A stretch of 64,000 nt of DNA from Chloroflexota bacterium. Its GTDB lineage: Bacteria > Chloroflexota > UBA11872. The notes under the pieces are model-generated. The model had not been told where the DNA came from and did no database searches. It worked only from the letters and a program-made list of their open reading frames with translations. Positions 26,377 through 35,163 of the stretch are shown here, one piece after another (position 1 is the first letter of the stretch; every line of letters begins with the position of its first letter). The translations under genes were made by a program, and so were the position numbers. The stretch covers positions 66,826 through 130,825 of the forward strand of contig JAPOVQ010000014.1 in the NCBI GenBank assembly GCA_026708035.1. The letters run 5' to 3'.

Positions 26377-26970
26377 CTACATCCGCAGGCGGTCGATCAG
26401 CTCCTCATCCAACTCGAATCGCTCGTCGGCGGCCTTGAAGAGATTGGACGAGTACATCGGGCGTCCGTCGCTGCCTTGCCGCGGCCCATGGATCAACCAG
26501 GCAATGGAGCCCTCGCTCTTCAGGACCTGCACGGCGGGATAGAGGTCACCGTCGCCGGCGACGAGCGCGACGTGTTGCACGTGCCGTTTGCTGGCGAGCA
26601 GCGCCATGTCAAGGCCCAGCAGCAAATCGACCTGCTTCTGCTCGAAGACCGGGTTCCCCCACTCGTCGATGCCGCTCTTGCGGAGATACCCCAACCGCAC
26701 CTCGAAGCGCGGCAGATAGCGCAGCGCGTCCTCGAAGCGCCGGGAATTCGAATACCGGTCCATTTCCTCCGGCGTTGGGGGGTCGCTCTGATACGGACGG
26801 CAGTTGTAGTAGTACGTCCGCAGGACCTCGACCGGATCCGGGCTGTTGTCCTCGATGTGATTCTGAATCTCGTCGACCAGCTTCGTCAGATCGATCCGAA
26901 CTCCGCCAAACTCGTACTTGAGGACCGACTCCAGGTACGCGCCATCGATAAAAATCGCCAAGCGGGCCAT
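26377..26970 (-). CDS. NYN-domain (PIN-like) ribonuclease-family protein
   Basis: 197 residues from the ATG at 26970. The PIN-like NYN fold is shown by ARLAIFIDGAYLE at the N-terminus, Q-V-D-L-L-L-G-L-D-M in the middle, and LVAGDGDLYPAVQVLKSEG, which together supply the conserved acidic residues expected to bind Mg2+ or Mn2+. Such proteins (LabA/DUF88-like) are predicted RNases. The same strand carries the repeat-protein gene 290 bp downstream; no strong operon link is evident. Confidence 0.88.
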   Translation of the reverse strand: MARLAIFIDGAYLESVLKYEFGGVRIDLTKLVDEIQNHIEDNSPDPVEVLRTYYYNCRPYQSDPPTPEEMDRYSNSRRFEDALRYLPRFEVRLGYLRKSGIDEWGNPVFEQKQVDLLLGLDMALLASKRHVQHVALVAGDGDLYPAVQVLKSEGSIAWLIHGPRQGSDGRPMYSSNLFKAADERFELDEELIDRLRM

Positions 26971-27413
26971 GGGACATGCTCCGTCCATGAAAGGGTTGGG
27001 CCTAAGGCCCTCGCCGGTCGATAACCACACGACGTGCGGCGACATTTTCGCTCTGCCGGACCCGGGTCCGCGCCGCGATGCGCGAACCAATCGTCGTTTC
27101 CAAGCTGTCGGGCGGATCAACAGATCCGACCCCGCACCGCTTGCGCGGGTGGAATGGCGTTCAGCCGTGCACGCCCAGCCTCAGGGTCGCCGCACTTCAG
27201 CCGATATGACTGTAAGCATAGCCACTGTCGCTCGGAAAACCGTGGACGGCGTGCCTCGGTACAAGAGCCGGCGGGCGCGACGGTTTGCCACCCGAGTCAA
27301 CCTCCGATCGGCGGTGGCGTCTCGCGAAGCGCTCGGCGAAACACCCGATACGCGCGGTATCTCCGCCTGTGTGAGGCTTGGTGGGTATCGGAACAGCCGC
27401 GATCGAGGCTTTG
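26971..27413. other. Intergenic region, no gene seen
   Basis: About 440 bp between the divergent NYN and nitrilase genes. Short open frames exist on both strands but none has a convincing start, family motif or codon pattern. Promoters for both flanking genes should lie here; no confident boxes were identified. Confidence 0.45.
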
Positions 27414-28217
27414 ATGCGGATTGGCATGGTCACCCTGTGCTCGCTGCGAGGGCAGCGGGACGCAAACCTGGAGAAGATCGAGGCCTTCGCCGAGCAGGCG
27501 GCCGCCGCCGGCTGCGACCTGGTGCTCTTCCCCGAATTCTCCGTGCATGGTCCCTGGGTGACCTATGACGCGGACGCCGACCTCGACGACCTGGAGACGC
27601 GATCCGAGCCGATTCCCGGTCCCTCGACCGAGCGGCTCGTGCGCATTGCCGCGCGGTTCGAACTGGCAATCGGCGCCGGCATTGCCGAACGCGGGCTCGC
27701 GCAAAAGCCGTTCAATGCGTACGTCATCGTTGATGGCGACGGCGTGCGGCACGTCCAGCGCAAGCTGCAACCGACCACCAGCGAGATGGACTTCTATCGA
27801 GGCGGCGGCGACGCCATGGCGCCGTTTCAGCTTGGCGAGACGTCGATTGGCGTCACCATCTGCGCCGACAACGAGTCGCCGGCCATCCACGACACGCTCG
27901 TGGGTCTCGGCGCTCGCGTCATCATCGAGCCGCACTTCGACTGCATCAAGGATTTCCAGGATGCCGGGGCGTCATGGGACGAAATTCTGAATTTCAACCA
28001 GCGCGACACGCTCAAGCGCCGTGCCGAGGACCTGGCCGAACGGCTGGGGGTGTTTGCGCTCTACCTCGACGCCAAGGACCCGCGCGACGACTTCAACGAG
28101 CGCCCGGATTGGCCGCACCGGGTCACCGGCAGGGCCGCCGTCTTCGCCCCGGGCGGCGATCTGCTGGCGGCCAACGCCGGCAACGAGGAATCGCTGCTGG
28201 TTGTCGATATCCGGTAG
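27414..28217 (+). CDS. Carbon-nitrogen hydrolase (nitrilase superfamily)
   Basis: 267 residues from the ATG at 27414. The catalytic triad is visible: Glu in DLVLFPEFSVHG, Lys in QRKLQPTT and Cys in GVTICADNESP. The family cleaves non-peptide C-N bonds such as amides, carbamoyl groups or nitriles; the substrate is unknown. The stop codon TAG lies inside a palindromic repeat starting at 28213, so the last residues may have been altered by insertion of that repeat. Confidence 0.88.
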   Translation: MRIGMVTLCSLRGQRDANLEKIEAFAEQAAAAGCDLVLFPEFSVHGPWVTYDADADLDDLETRSEPIPGPSTERLVRIAARFELAIGAGIAERGLAQKPFNAYVIVDGDGVRHVQRKLQPTTSEMDFYRGGGDAMAPFQLGETSIGVTICADNESPAIHDTLVGLGARVIIEPHFDCIKDFQDAGASWDEILNFNQRDTLKRRAEDLAERLGVFALYLDAKDPRDDFNERPDWPHRVTGRAAVFAPGGDLLAANAGNEESLLVVDIR

Positions 28218-28281
28218 GGGCGGGTCTCAGACCCGCCCGCTCGGACACACCGGACGGGCCGGTTGGAAACCGGCCCCTACC
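28213..28281. repeat. Double-hairpin REP element (left of RAYT)
   Basis: The left hairpin is GGGCGGGTCT with AGACCCGCCC, and the right hairpin is GGCCGGTT with AACCGGCC. The outer ends are inverted (GGTAGGGGC and GCCCCTACC). The element supplies the stop codon of the nitrilase gene. A near-identical element follows the transposase remnant at 28622-28716. Confidence 0.82.
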
Positions 28282-28334
28282 GGGGCGTGATCGTGAGACC
28301 GTAGGCTGCGGTTATGTTGGCTCTGGCGATCTGA

Positions 28335-28621
28335 TTGTCCGTGGAAGGCCAATCGAGGTGGCCGCGGCGCCGGTCGCCACGGCTTCGTGGTTGTGACTAT
28401 GCGACGCCGGGCGCGTACTTCATTACGGTCTGCACGCACAACCGCGACGTGCTGTTTGGCCGGATCGCCGCTGACCGCATGGTGTTGAACCGGACGGGCG
28501 AGGCCGTGGCGGCATGCTGGGTGGATCTGCCCAAGCACTACGAGCACGACCTTCTGGATGTGTTCGTCGTCATGCCAAACCATATACATGGCATCGTGAC
28601 CCTCGGCGACGCCCCGACGAC
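28335..28621 (+). pseudogene. REP-associated tyrosine transposase (RAYT, Y1_Tnp) N-terminal fragment
   Basis: About 95 residues of a RAYT protein: RLRGCDYATPGAYFITVCTH near the start is the family's first strand, and VVMPNHIHGIV carries the HUH metal-binding His pair. A complete protein would continue for roughly 80-100 residues including the catalytic Tyr helix. Instead the frame runs straight into a REP element at 28622 and then into antisense of the next gene. The element is bracketed by two cognate REPs, the expected configuration of such transposases, but the transposase must be inactive. Confidence 0.82.
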
Positions 28622-28716
28622 GGTAGGGGCGGGTCTCCGACCCGCCCGTTGCAATGGCGGGAATGCCCGCAGGCGTTGGCGATCGCGGACGGGCCGGTTG
28701 GAAACCGGCCCCTACC
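28622..28716. repeat. Double-hairpin REP element (right of RAYT)
   Basis: It has the same ends and arms as 28213-28281, with a longer spacer containing a further small hairpin (GCGGGAATGCCCGC). It begins directly after the HUH-containing part of the transposase fragment and ends 27 bp before the stop of the convergent TPP-enzyme gene. Confidence 0.82.
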
Positions 28717-28742
28717 GGGGGCGGAAATCCCGGGTGGGCCGC

Positions 28743-30395
28743 CTAGCTAATCACGTTCTTGTTCGAAAACGTGATTTCCTCGCTGGTGATGAACTCCAGC
28801 AGCGCCGTGTGGCCGTCCTCCGTGGCGCGTCTGGCCCGCTCCAGGGCCGGGCCGACATCGTCCGGCTCGTCCACGCGTTCGGCCCACGCCCCCATGGCCG
28901 CCGCCATGTCAGCGTAGTCGCCGCCGATGTCTCGTGTGCGGTACTTCTCGTGCGAGAGCGGCAGATGGCGGGCCTCGATGGCCATCGATGAGTTGTTGAG
29001 CACGATGGTCAGAATCGGGATCTTGCAACGCACGGCCGTCTCGATGTCGAGCCCGGTCATCCCGAAGGCGGCGTCGCCCATGTAGTTGACGACGAACTTG
29101 TCGGGGGCCGCGAGCTTCGCGCCCAGGCTCAGGCCCAGGCCCGTGCCCAGCCCGTGGGACTTGCCCCAGCCGAGATACGTCCGCGGTCCGCCGGCCTGGT
29201 AGAACGGCATGATCTGATCGCGCGGGCTCCCCGAGTCGTGCGTCACGATCGCTTCGTCCGGGTCGACCCGCTGCATGAACTCCCAGATAACCCGATACGG
29301 ATTGATCGGCTTCGCGTTTGCGGACAGCTTCGGCATCCACTCGCTCAGCCAGCCGCGGCGCAGCTGCTCGATCTCGTCGGCCGGCGCTCCATCGCGGGTA
29401 TTTGAGCTCCCGCCCAAGAGATCGCGACACGCTTCCGTGAGCCCACGCAGCGCCAGCCGCGCGTCGCCCACGGCCGCCACGTCGACGTCGTAGTCCTTCG
29501 CGATGTCGCGCGGGTTGTTGGTCAACTGAACGATGGTTGTCCCGGCCGGAACGGGCATCGACATGATGTGCTTGGTGAAGCTGGTGCCGATCCCGCACAC
29601 GAGGTCCGCCTGCTGCACGAAGTGCCGCGCGGCCTCGTTCATCACCCCGGAAACGCTGCCCAGGGCCAGCGGGTGCGTCTCGGGAAACGCGCTCTTGCCG
29701 GCCATGGTCGTCGCCACGGGCGCGCCGAGCAGCTCCGCGAGCTCGATCAGCTCGCGGCTCGCGCCCGCATAGAGCGCGCCCTGTCCGGCGAGCAGCACCG
29801 GATGCCGGGCGTCGAGCAAGGCCTGTGCGGCGCGAATGACGTCGTCCGGATTCGGGGCCGCGACCACGGGTCGCACCGGTCGATAGCTTGCCGGAATGGC
29901 GTCGTCGACCTCGGCCTCGGCCACGTCCGCCGGTATTTCGACCATGACGGGTCCACCGGGACCCATTCGCAGCGCGGCAAACGCCCGCCGCATCCTGTCC
30001 GCCACGTCCTCAGGCGCGTTCAGGCGCTGGATGGACGTCGTGATCGGGGCATAGGCCCGCACCGAGCTGAACAAGGGGGCCACACCCTCACGGTCCCCCG
30101 GCTGGCCCAGCGGCAGCACCAGAATCGGCGACGCGTCGGTGAATGCCGTCGCGATGCCGGAGAAGGCGTTCTCGGCGCCCGGTCCGTACTGCATCGCGAA
30201 CACGCCGGGCGGATTGCCGTTGGTGACCCGCGAATACCCGTCGGCGATGTCAACGCCCACGCGTTCCTGCCGGCAGATCACCGGGCGGATGCCAACCTCG
30301 GCCACCGCTTCGATCACGGGCGTGGTGGGATAGGCGCTGAGGAACTCGATGCCCTCGGCCTGCAGGATGTGGGCAATCGCGAGCGTGGTTTTCAT
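28743..30395 (-). CDS. Thiamine-pyrophosphate-dependent enzyme (acetolactate synthase-like)
   Basis: 550 residues from the ATG at 30395. The three-domain TPP fold is clear: an N-terminal Pyr domain with CRQERVGVDIADGYSRV containing the conserved Glu, a central domain with VLLAGQGALYAGASREL, and a C-terminal PP domain with MGDAAFGMTGLDIETAV continuing to VLNNSS, the GD...NN cofactor motif. It acts on a 2-keto acid or related compound; the reaction is not decided by motifs. It heads toward a minus-strand cluster of M24, lipocalin-like and RraA genes, which suggests a catabolic pathway. Confidence 0.9.
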   Translation of the reverse strand: MKTTLAIAHILQAEGIEFLSAYPTTPVIEAVAEVGIRPVICRQERVGVDIADGYSRVTNGNPPGVFAMQYGPGAENAFSGIATAFTDASPILVLPLGQPGDREGVAPLFSSVRAYAPITTSIQRLNAPEDVADRMRRAFAALRMGPGGPVMVEIPADVAEAEVDDAIPASYRPVRPVVAAPNPDDVIRAAQALLDARHPVLLAGQGALYAGASRELIELAELLGAPVATTMAGKSAFPETHPLALGSVSGVMNEAARHFVQQADLVCGIGTSFTKHIMSMPVPAGTTIVQLTNNPRDIAKDYDVDVAAVGDARLALRGLTEACRDLLGGSSNTRDGAPADEIEQLRRGWLSEWMPKLSANAKPINPYRVIWEFMQRVDPDEAIVTHDSGSPRDQIMPFYQAGGPRTYLGWGKSHGLGTGLGLSLGAKLAAPDKFVVNYMGDAAFGMTGLDIETAVRCKIPILTIVLNNSSMAIEARHLPLSHEKYRTRDIGGDYADMAAAMGAWAERVDEPDDVGPALERARRATEDGHTALLEFITSEEITFSNKNVIS

Positions 30396-30447
30396 TCGGG
30401 GACCTTACGTCGGCACGAGGCAGCCGACGCGTACGCTACCACCGATT

Positions 30448-31602
30448 TCACACCGGCCACGTGCGCACTGGGATGCTGGAAAGCCGTTCGGGCGCGCCGT
30501 CGGTCACCAGCACCGCGTCTTCGATCTTCGCCCCGCCGGTTCCCGGCCGACCCAGGATGGTCTCGAACACCACCACCATGCCGGGCTGGATCACGTCGGT
30601 TGAATCGAGCTGAATCTCCGGCAGCTCGTGGACCCAGCAGCCGATGCCGTGGCCCAGCATGCCCGGCGGATGGTCCGGGGTCGGGCGATACAGGCAGTCG
30701 CCGAGCCCATTCGCTTCCGCCACGCGCATCCCGGCGCGCGCCACGTCGGCCGCGGCCGTTCCCGGGCGCAGGTCGTCCAGCATCGCTTCGTACATCTGGG
30801 CCGTGGCCTCCATGATGTGCCCGACCTCCGGCGACGGGCGGCCGACGGTGGTGACCCGCGAGAGATCGCCGCGGTAGCCGCGATACATCGCCCCGCAGTC
30901 CACCTGGACCTGGTCGCCCGCCTGCAGGCTGCGGTCCGTTCGCATGCCCATGCCGTGCGCGACGCTCGCCCCGCTGTAGATCTGCGGGTTGTAGTAGAGG
31001 CCGTCGGCCCCCGCCCGCATGAGCGCCTCGTAGACGGCGATTTGGAGCGACCGCTCGTTCACTCCCTCTTGGACGCCGTCCAGAAATGCCCGCCCGCCGT
31101 GATCGTTGATCGACATGCAGGTGCGAATCACCTCGATCTCGGCCGGACTCTTGATCTGCGCCACCTCCATGACCAGGCGGGTGGCGTCCACGATCTCGCA
31201 TTGTGGGTGAGCCGCCTTCAGGCCCAAATAGACCGGAGCGGGCAGATAATCGAAGCCCGCCACGCCGATCCGCGATGCCGTGCGCGGCAGCAGCTCCGGC
31301 AGGCTCGACTCGAACTTGTAGGAAATCACCACGTCGTCGACCCACGTCCGCGAGTCCGGATCGTCCCAGAACCCATTCGTCACCAAGACGGCGTCGGGCC
31401 GCCCGCCGGGGATCAATAGGAAATACGACACGTCGTGCAGGCCGAGGTCGGGCTCGTAGCCGCCGAGATAGGCCACGGGCCCTTGGCTGTTGCGAACCGA
31501 GTACGCCACCAGCGCGTCCAACCCGGCATCGCGCATGCGCGCGGTTACGGCGGCGGCGCGGCGCTCGAATTCAGCTTTGGAGAAGGCCAGCGGATAGCTC
31601 AC
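30448..31602 (-). CDS. M24 family metallopeptidase (Xaa-Pro aminopeptidase-like)
   Basis: 384 residues from a GTG with GGGGAG seven bases upstream. The N-terminal creatinase-like domain covers about residues 8-140 and the pita-bread catalytic domain about 150-375. All five metal ligands are visible: Asp in VQVDCGAMY, Asp in GYRGDLSRV, His in MLGHGIG, Glu in VFETILG and Glu in AKIEDAV. It is predicted to hydrolyse X-Pro dipeptides or related amides such as creatine; the neighbouring TPP enzyme 52 bp downstream could use a product. Confidence 0.92.
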   Translation of the reverse strand: MSYPLAFSKAEFERRAAAVTARMRDAGLDALVAYSVRNSQGPVAYLGGYEPDLGLHDVSYFLLIPGGRPDAVLVTNGFWDDPDSRTWVDDVVISYKFESSLPELLPRTASRIGVAGFDYLPAPVYLGLKAAHPQCEIVDATRLVMEVAQIKSPAEIEVIRTCMSINDHGGRAFLDGVQEGVNERSLQIAVYEALMRAGADGLYYNPQIYSGASVAHGMGMRTDRSLQAGDQVQVDCGAMYRGYRGDLSRVTTVGRPSPEVGHIMEATAQMYEAMLDDLRPGTAAADVARAGMRVAEANGLGDCLYRPTPDHPPGMLGHGIGCWVHELPEIQLDSTDVIQPGMVVVFETILGRPGTGGAKIEDAVLVTDGAPERLSSIPVRTWPV

Positions 31603-31684
31603 CGAGGGCTCCCCATCTTACGCGTCGGTGCATCGTACGCGCCGACGTGAGTTGGCCGCGGTCGCGAGCGAGCCCTGAGCGGTG

Positions 31685-32122
31685 CTATTCGATGGCGTGC
31701 ACGCGCTCCAAGACCAGGTGCGCGGTCTGCTGGACGCCGCCGAGCTCGAAGGGCGGCGTCCGCAGCCGCAGGCGATCGCCCTCAAGCTGATAGAAGCGCT
31801 CTTGGTCCGCGCCGCACCAATTCGGAAAGTGGCTGAGCTCGATGTGGTGGACGACGCGATCGGGGTGCACGGTGTAGCGACCGCAGTAGGAGACGTAAGT
31901 CTTCATGGCCCGCGCGTACTCGTCGGGCGTGCCTGCGAGACGGTCCTCGGACGCCAGGTTCGGCCGATTGGCGCCCATGATCGTCACCGACATGTAGCCC
32001 TCCGGGGTATAGATCAGGTATCCGCTGACGCGCTCCCCATACGGCAGCCGAGTCGCTCCGGACTCCGAGCGCGACTCGTACGACACGAGCCGCCACACCC
32101 CAACGATCGACGACTCCGTCAT
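31685..32122 (-). CDS. Lipocalin-like domain protein
   Basis: 145 residues. The motif V-G-V-W-R-L-V-S-Y-E near the start and LPYGERVSGYLIYTPEGYMSV are characteristic of the Lipocalin_5-like family, a small beta barrel predicted to bind hydrophobic ligands. There is no signal peptide. It is 30 bp downstream of the RraA-like gene and 82 bp upstream of the M24 gene on the same strand, so probably in the same operon. Confidence 0.85.
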   Translation of the reverse strand: MTESSIVGVWRLVSYESRSESGATRLPYGERVSGYLIYTPEGYMSVTIMGANRPNLASEDRLAGTPDEYARAMKTYVSYCGRYTVHPDRVVHHIELSHFPNWCGADQERFYQLEGDRLRLRTPPFELGGVQQTAHLVLERVHAIE

Positions 32123-32152
32123 GCGTCGGCGCCCGCTTGCTGATCGGCGCGA

Positions 32153-32863
32153 CTACTTATGTCCGCGCGCCGCTTTCCACGCGGGGAAGCCCTGCATGTT
32201 GTCGTCAGTAGGCGGATACACGTCGACGGTGGAGGCGCCGCCCTCGATCAATTCCAGGACGAACTCCTCCTTGAGATCCATTTCCACACCCTCCGCGGCG
32301 ACTTCCGCGGCAACAATCGGCGGCACAACGGCCGCGCCGTTCGCGTCGCACACGATCCAATCGCCCGGCACAACCGTGCACCCGGCGCAGCGAACCGGCA
32401 CGTCGTGTCCTATGGGCACCAGGTCGCGCATGTGCGCCGCGCCGTGAATGCCCCGCACGAACACCGGCATCTCCAGTTGCCCGATAGCCTCGGGGTCTCT
32501 TACCGCCCCATCCACCACGAACGCCGCACCGCCGCGCTTGGCGACTCGCGTGAGCAGGATGTCGCCCAGCACCCCGGCGCCCAGCTCGCCGCCGGCCTCT
32601 GCCACCAGCACCTCGCCGGGCTCGACCGACTCGATCGCCAGACGCTGCGGGTTTTGCGACAAGTCCTCCGGATAGAGATCGGGCCGGTGGGGTGTGTAGC
32701 GCAGCGTGCGCGCCCGGCCAACCGCCCGCACGGACGAACCGACCGGGTGCAGCCCGCTGAAATAGACGTTGCGATATCCACGCTGCTGCAGGAGGTGGGT
32801 AAGCGTGGCCGTGGACGTGGCGGACAGCAGCTTCTTGACTTCCGAGTCGGGCAAGTTCGTCAT
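32153..32863 (-). CDS. RraA-family / HMG-aldolase-like protein
   Basis: 236 residues from the ATG at 32863 with GGGAG upstream. The RraA fold is indicated by GVLGDILLTRVAKRGGAAFVVDGAVRD, where G-D-I-L and D-G-x-x-R-D form the metal and 2-keto-acid site, and by PGDWIVCDANGAAVVP. Members are either regulators of RNase E or divalent-metal aldolases/decarboxylases acting on 4-hydroxy-4-methyl-2-oxoglutarate and oxaloacetate. The conserved catalytic residues and catabolic neighbours favour the aldolase/decarboxylase role. Confidence 0.9.
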   Translation of the reverse strand: MTNLPDSEVKKLLSATSTATLTHLLQQRGYRNVYFSGLHPVGSSVRAVGRARTLRYTPHRPDLYPEDLSQNPQRLAIESVEPGEVLVAEAGGELGAGVLGDILLTRVAKRGGAAFVVDGAVRDPEAIGQLEMPVFVRGIHGAAHMRDLVPIGHDVPVRCAGCTVVPGDWIVCDANGAAVVPPIVAAEVAAEGVEMDLKEEFVLELIEGGASTVDVYPPTDDNMQGFPAWKAARGHK

Positions 32864-32876
32864 GACGGGTGCTCCC

Positions 32877-33779
32877 TCAGCGAATCTCAACGTGGCTGGC
32901 GCCGGCGTCGATGGTGATGTCTAGGCGGTTGGTGGCGCGATCAAAATTGGGCGAAATGTAAACGTCGTCGGACGCTTGCGGAAATCGGCCCTCGTCAATC
33001 TGCACGCTGGAAAGCCCGGCGTCGATTTCAATCCGAGCCGCCACTCCGCCGGGCACGGTGATCCGCAGGCTGGCCGCGCCGACCTCGATACTGGCTTCGG
33101 TCTTCCGGGCGGCAGCAGGCATCACCAGGTCAATCTCGGCCGCACCGGCCTCAATCTGTAGGTTTCGAAGGCTGAGGTCGCGAAGGTCCAGGTCGATGTC
33201 CGCGGCGCCGGCCTCCATGCGGATATCGGTGGGGATCTGCGGCGTGAGATGCAGCGTCCAGTTTTCGGACGGAACCTGCCCGGGAATGAATGAGAATTCC
33301 CAACCGGGCGAATTCCTAAGCTTGACGACGCTTCGACCGCCGGATTGACGCGATTCGCTGATCGAGTAAGTGTTGTCGATCGCGCGCGATTCCAGCTCAC
33401 CGGCGAGCAGTAGCTCGGGCGGCGCCTCGGCGTCGAGCGTCAGCGACCCTGCCCCTACGTTCACTTCGAGTCGCGCCGCGGTGGCTTCGCCAAGGTTCAC
33501 GGCGATGGCTTCGCGGTGCAGGACCGGTCCCTGGCCGGCGGCCGCCAGACCCCACGCCGCGCCGAATCCGGCGACCAGCACAACCAGAAACGCCGTCGAT
33601 CCCAGCCAGACCCGCACGCGTGAGAGCGCCAGGCCGGCGCCCACCGCCACCAGCGCAACCGGCCACAAGGACCAGGCGACGGGCCAAAAGTGGTCGGGAA
33701 GGACGTCGAAATTCCATAGCAGAGCGACGATCCCGACCAGGATCAGCGCCCCGGCGAAGCCAAATCCGCGTTGGTCCAC
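32877..33779 (-). CDS. LiaF-like membrane protein with toast-rack beta domain
   Basis: 300 residues from a GTG. Three TM helices lie in residues 8-80. The remainder is a repetitive beta region with recurring V-G-A-G-S, A-G-A-A-D, A-G-A-A-E and V-G-A-A-S turns about 19-20 residues apart, the parallel-beta 'toast rack' pattern of LiaF/DUF2154-type cell-envelope stress proteins. It follows the PspC-like gene by six bases, and the two are likely an envelope-stress sensing pair. The stop is 13 bp before the RraA-like start. Confidence 0.82.
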   Translation of the reverse strand: MDQRGFGFAGALILVGIVALLWNFDVLPDHFWPVAWSLWPVALVAVGAGLALSRVRVWLGSTAFLVVLVAGFGAAWGLAAAGQGPVLHREAIAVNLGEATAARLEVNVGAGSLTLDAEAPPELLLAGELESRAIDNTYSISESRQSGGRSVVKLRNSPGWEFSFIPGQVPSENWTLHLTPQIPTDIRMEAGAADIDLDLRDLSLRNLQIEAGAAEIDLVMPAAARKTEASIEVGAASLRITVPGGVAARIEIDAGLSSVQIDEGRFPQASDDVYISPNFDRATNRLDITIDAGASHVEIR

Positions 33780-33785
33780 GCTTGC

Positions 33786-34217
33786 CTAGCGCCGCTGGTT
33801 GAAGATCAAAAGACCGCCAATCGCGATCAAGAGCAATGGCCAGAGTCGCCAGGCGTCAAACCAACCAAACTGGCTCATGAGCGCAGCGGCGCCGATGATG
33901 ATCAAAGCCGAGCCCACCACAAGCGCGGCGCCGTTGGTGGCGGCGACGTGCCGGGCTGGCGTGCTCGGCTGGCTGCCCTCTGCCTGCTGCGCCGAGGCGT
34001 CATCCGGAGCTTCGACGGCGTCGTCCAGCTGTGGCGCGGTCGGCATGACGATCGCCAGGGCCAAATACACGAGCAGCCCCACGCCGCTGGAGAGGAACAC
34101 GGCCACGACCCAGAGCATGCGGACGATCACCGGGTCCACGCGCAGATACTCCGCCATGCCGCCGGCGACGCCGGTGAGCATGCGATCGACCTGGCTCCGG
34201 TAGAGGCGTTGGGTCAT
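33786..34217 (-). CDS. PspC-domain membrane protein
   Basis: 143 residues from the ATG at 34217 preceded by AAAGGAC. RLYRSQVDRMLTGVAGGMAE and YLRVDPVIVRMLWVV form the PspC domain with a TM helix (about 30-55). A linker rich in Ala, Pro and Gln leads to two more TM helices (about 95-110 and 117-137) with WLWPLLLI-like packing found in LiaI/LiaF partners. PspC proteins sense or transmit envelope stress. It is first gene of a minus-strand run with the LiaF-like gene. Confidence 0.88.
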   Translation of the reverse strand: MTQRLYRSQVDRMLTGVAGGMAEYLRVDPVIVRMLWVVAVFLSSGVGLLVYLALAIVMPTAPQLDDAVEAPDDASAQQAEGSQPSTPARHVAATNGAALVVGSALIIIGAAALMSQFGWFDAWRLWPLLLIAIGGLLIFNQRR

Positions 34218-34301
34218 GGGGCGTCCTTTGTCAGTGGCGGCCCGGTTCGCAGGAAACAGTTTAGAACTGCCATCGCACGACCGCCCGACGGAAGGTCGAG
34301 G

Positions 34302-34978
34302 GCGCTGCGACAATACGGCCGGCGCGGAGGCGGGTGAAGGAGCGTGGGAAATGTTGCGACTCACACTGGTGGCGTTGCTGCTGGTTGTTGTGGCGGTGGG
34401 ATGCGGCGAAGCCGAACCCGAGGGATCCAAGACCTACGCGGCCTATCCGGCCATGGACATTCCCGCCGGTGAGCCCTGGGTGATCGTCACCACCAGTCTC
34501 GGGCGCATGACGTTTACGCTGTTCGCCGAAGAGGCGCCGTTGGCCGTCAACAGCTTCCTGTTCCTGGCGAACGAGGGCTATTTCGATGGCGTGACCTTCC
34601 ACCGGCTGATCCCGGGCTTCATGGTGCAGGGCGGTGATCCCACCGGCACGGGGACGGGAGGCCCGGGCTACTCCTTCGAGATCGAGCCGCCGCAGCGGCC
34701 CTACGTCCGGGGCGGGCTGGCTATGGCGAACAAGGGCCCGGGCACGTCCAACGGGTCGCAGTTCTTCATCATCCTGGACGATCTCACGGCGCAGGACCGG
34801 CTGTCGCCGGACTTCACGCTCTTTGGGCAGATCAAGGAAGGGCACCAGGCATCGTTCGACACGCTGGCCAAGATCGAGGCGGTGCCGGTCGGGACGGCCG
34901 CGGACGGTGAGTCGTCGGCGCCGCGGCAGGAGATCACGATTTCGGCGATGAAGACCGGCGTGACGCTCAACTGCTCCG
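34302..34978 (+). repeat. Direct repeat copy 1 (cyclophilin gene plus leader)
   Basis: This segment and 35164-35840 align without gaps at a fixed offset of 862 bases, with only scattered mismatches. The repeat includes about 49 bases upstream of the ATG, so promoter-proximal sequence and ribosome-binding site were duplicated with the gene. Confidence 0.85.
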
Positions 34979-35013
34979 GCGAGGGAGCGATCGGGTTCAC
35001 CTGCAAGCCGTAA
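34351..35013 (+). CDS. Lipoprotein cyclophilin-type peptidyl-prolyl isomerase, copy 1
   Basis: 220 residues from the ATG at 34351, with AAGGAG upstream. The signal ends with V-G-C, giving a lipidated Cys near residue 18. The cyclophilin domain (about 43-205) has FYLANEG-like FLFLANEGYFDGVTFHRLIP with the catalytic F-H-R, GFMVQGGDPTGTGTGGPGY, and GSQFFIILDD. It catalyses cis-trans isomerisation of prolyl bonds in exported proteins at the outer face of the membrane. The tail beyond the domain (TGVTLNCSGEG) differs from copy 2. Confidence 0.93.
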   Translation: MLRLTLVALLLVVVAVGCGEAEPEGSKTYAAYPAMDIPAGEPWVIVTTSLGRMTFTLFAEEAPLAVNSFLFLANEGYFDGVTFHRLIPGFMVQGGDPTGTGTGGPGYSFEIEPPQRPYVRGGLAMANKGPGTSNGSQFFIILDDLTAQDRLSPDFTLFGQIKEGHQASFDTLAKIEAVPVGTAADGESSAPRQEITISAMKTGVTLNCSGEGAIGFTCKP

Positions 35014-35163
35014 GGCCTCGCTGTTGACGTGGCGTGCTCGGCCGCTGGCGCTGGAGTTCGGCACTGACGTGATCTGACCCCGGAGAAAGGTAAGAGGCGG
35101 CTCGCGAACCGCACCTGGCATTGCCCGTCCACCGCATGACCCGCGTGCGACAAAGCCTTGAAC

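Noticed and set aside
26971-27568. Plus-strand open frame running into the nitrilase gene
   Set aside because: It is in a different frame from the nitrilase with no ribosome-binding site or motif, and is Arg-rich.
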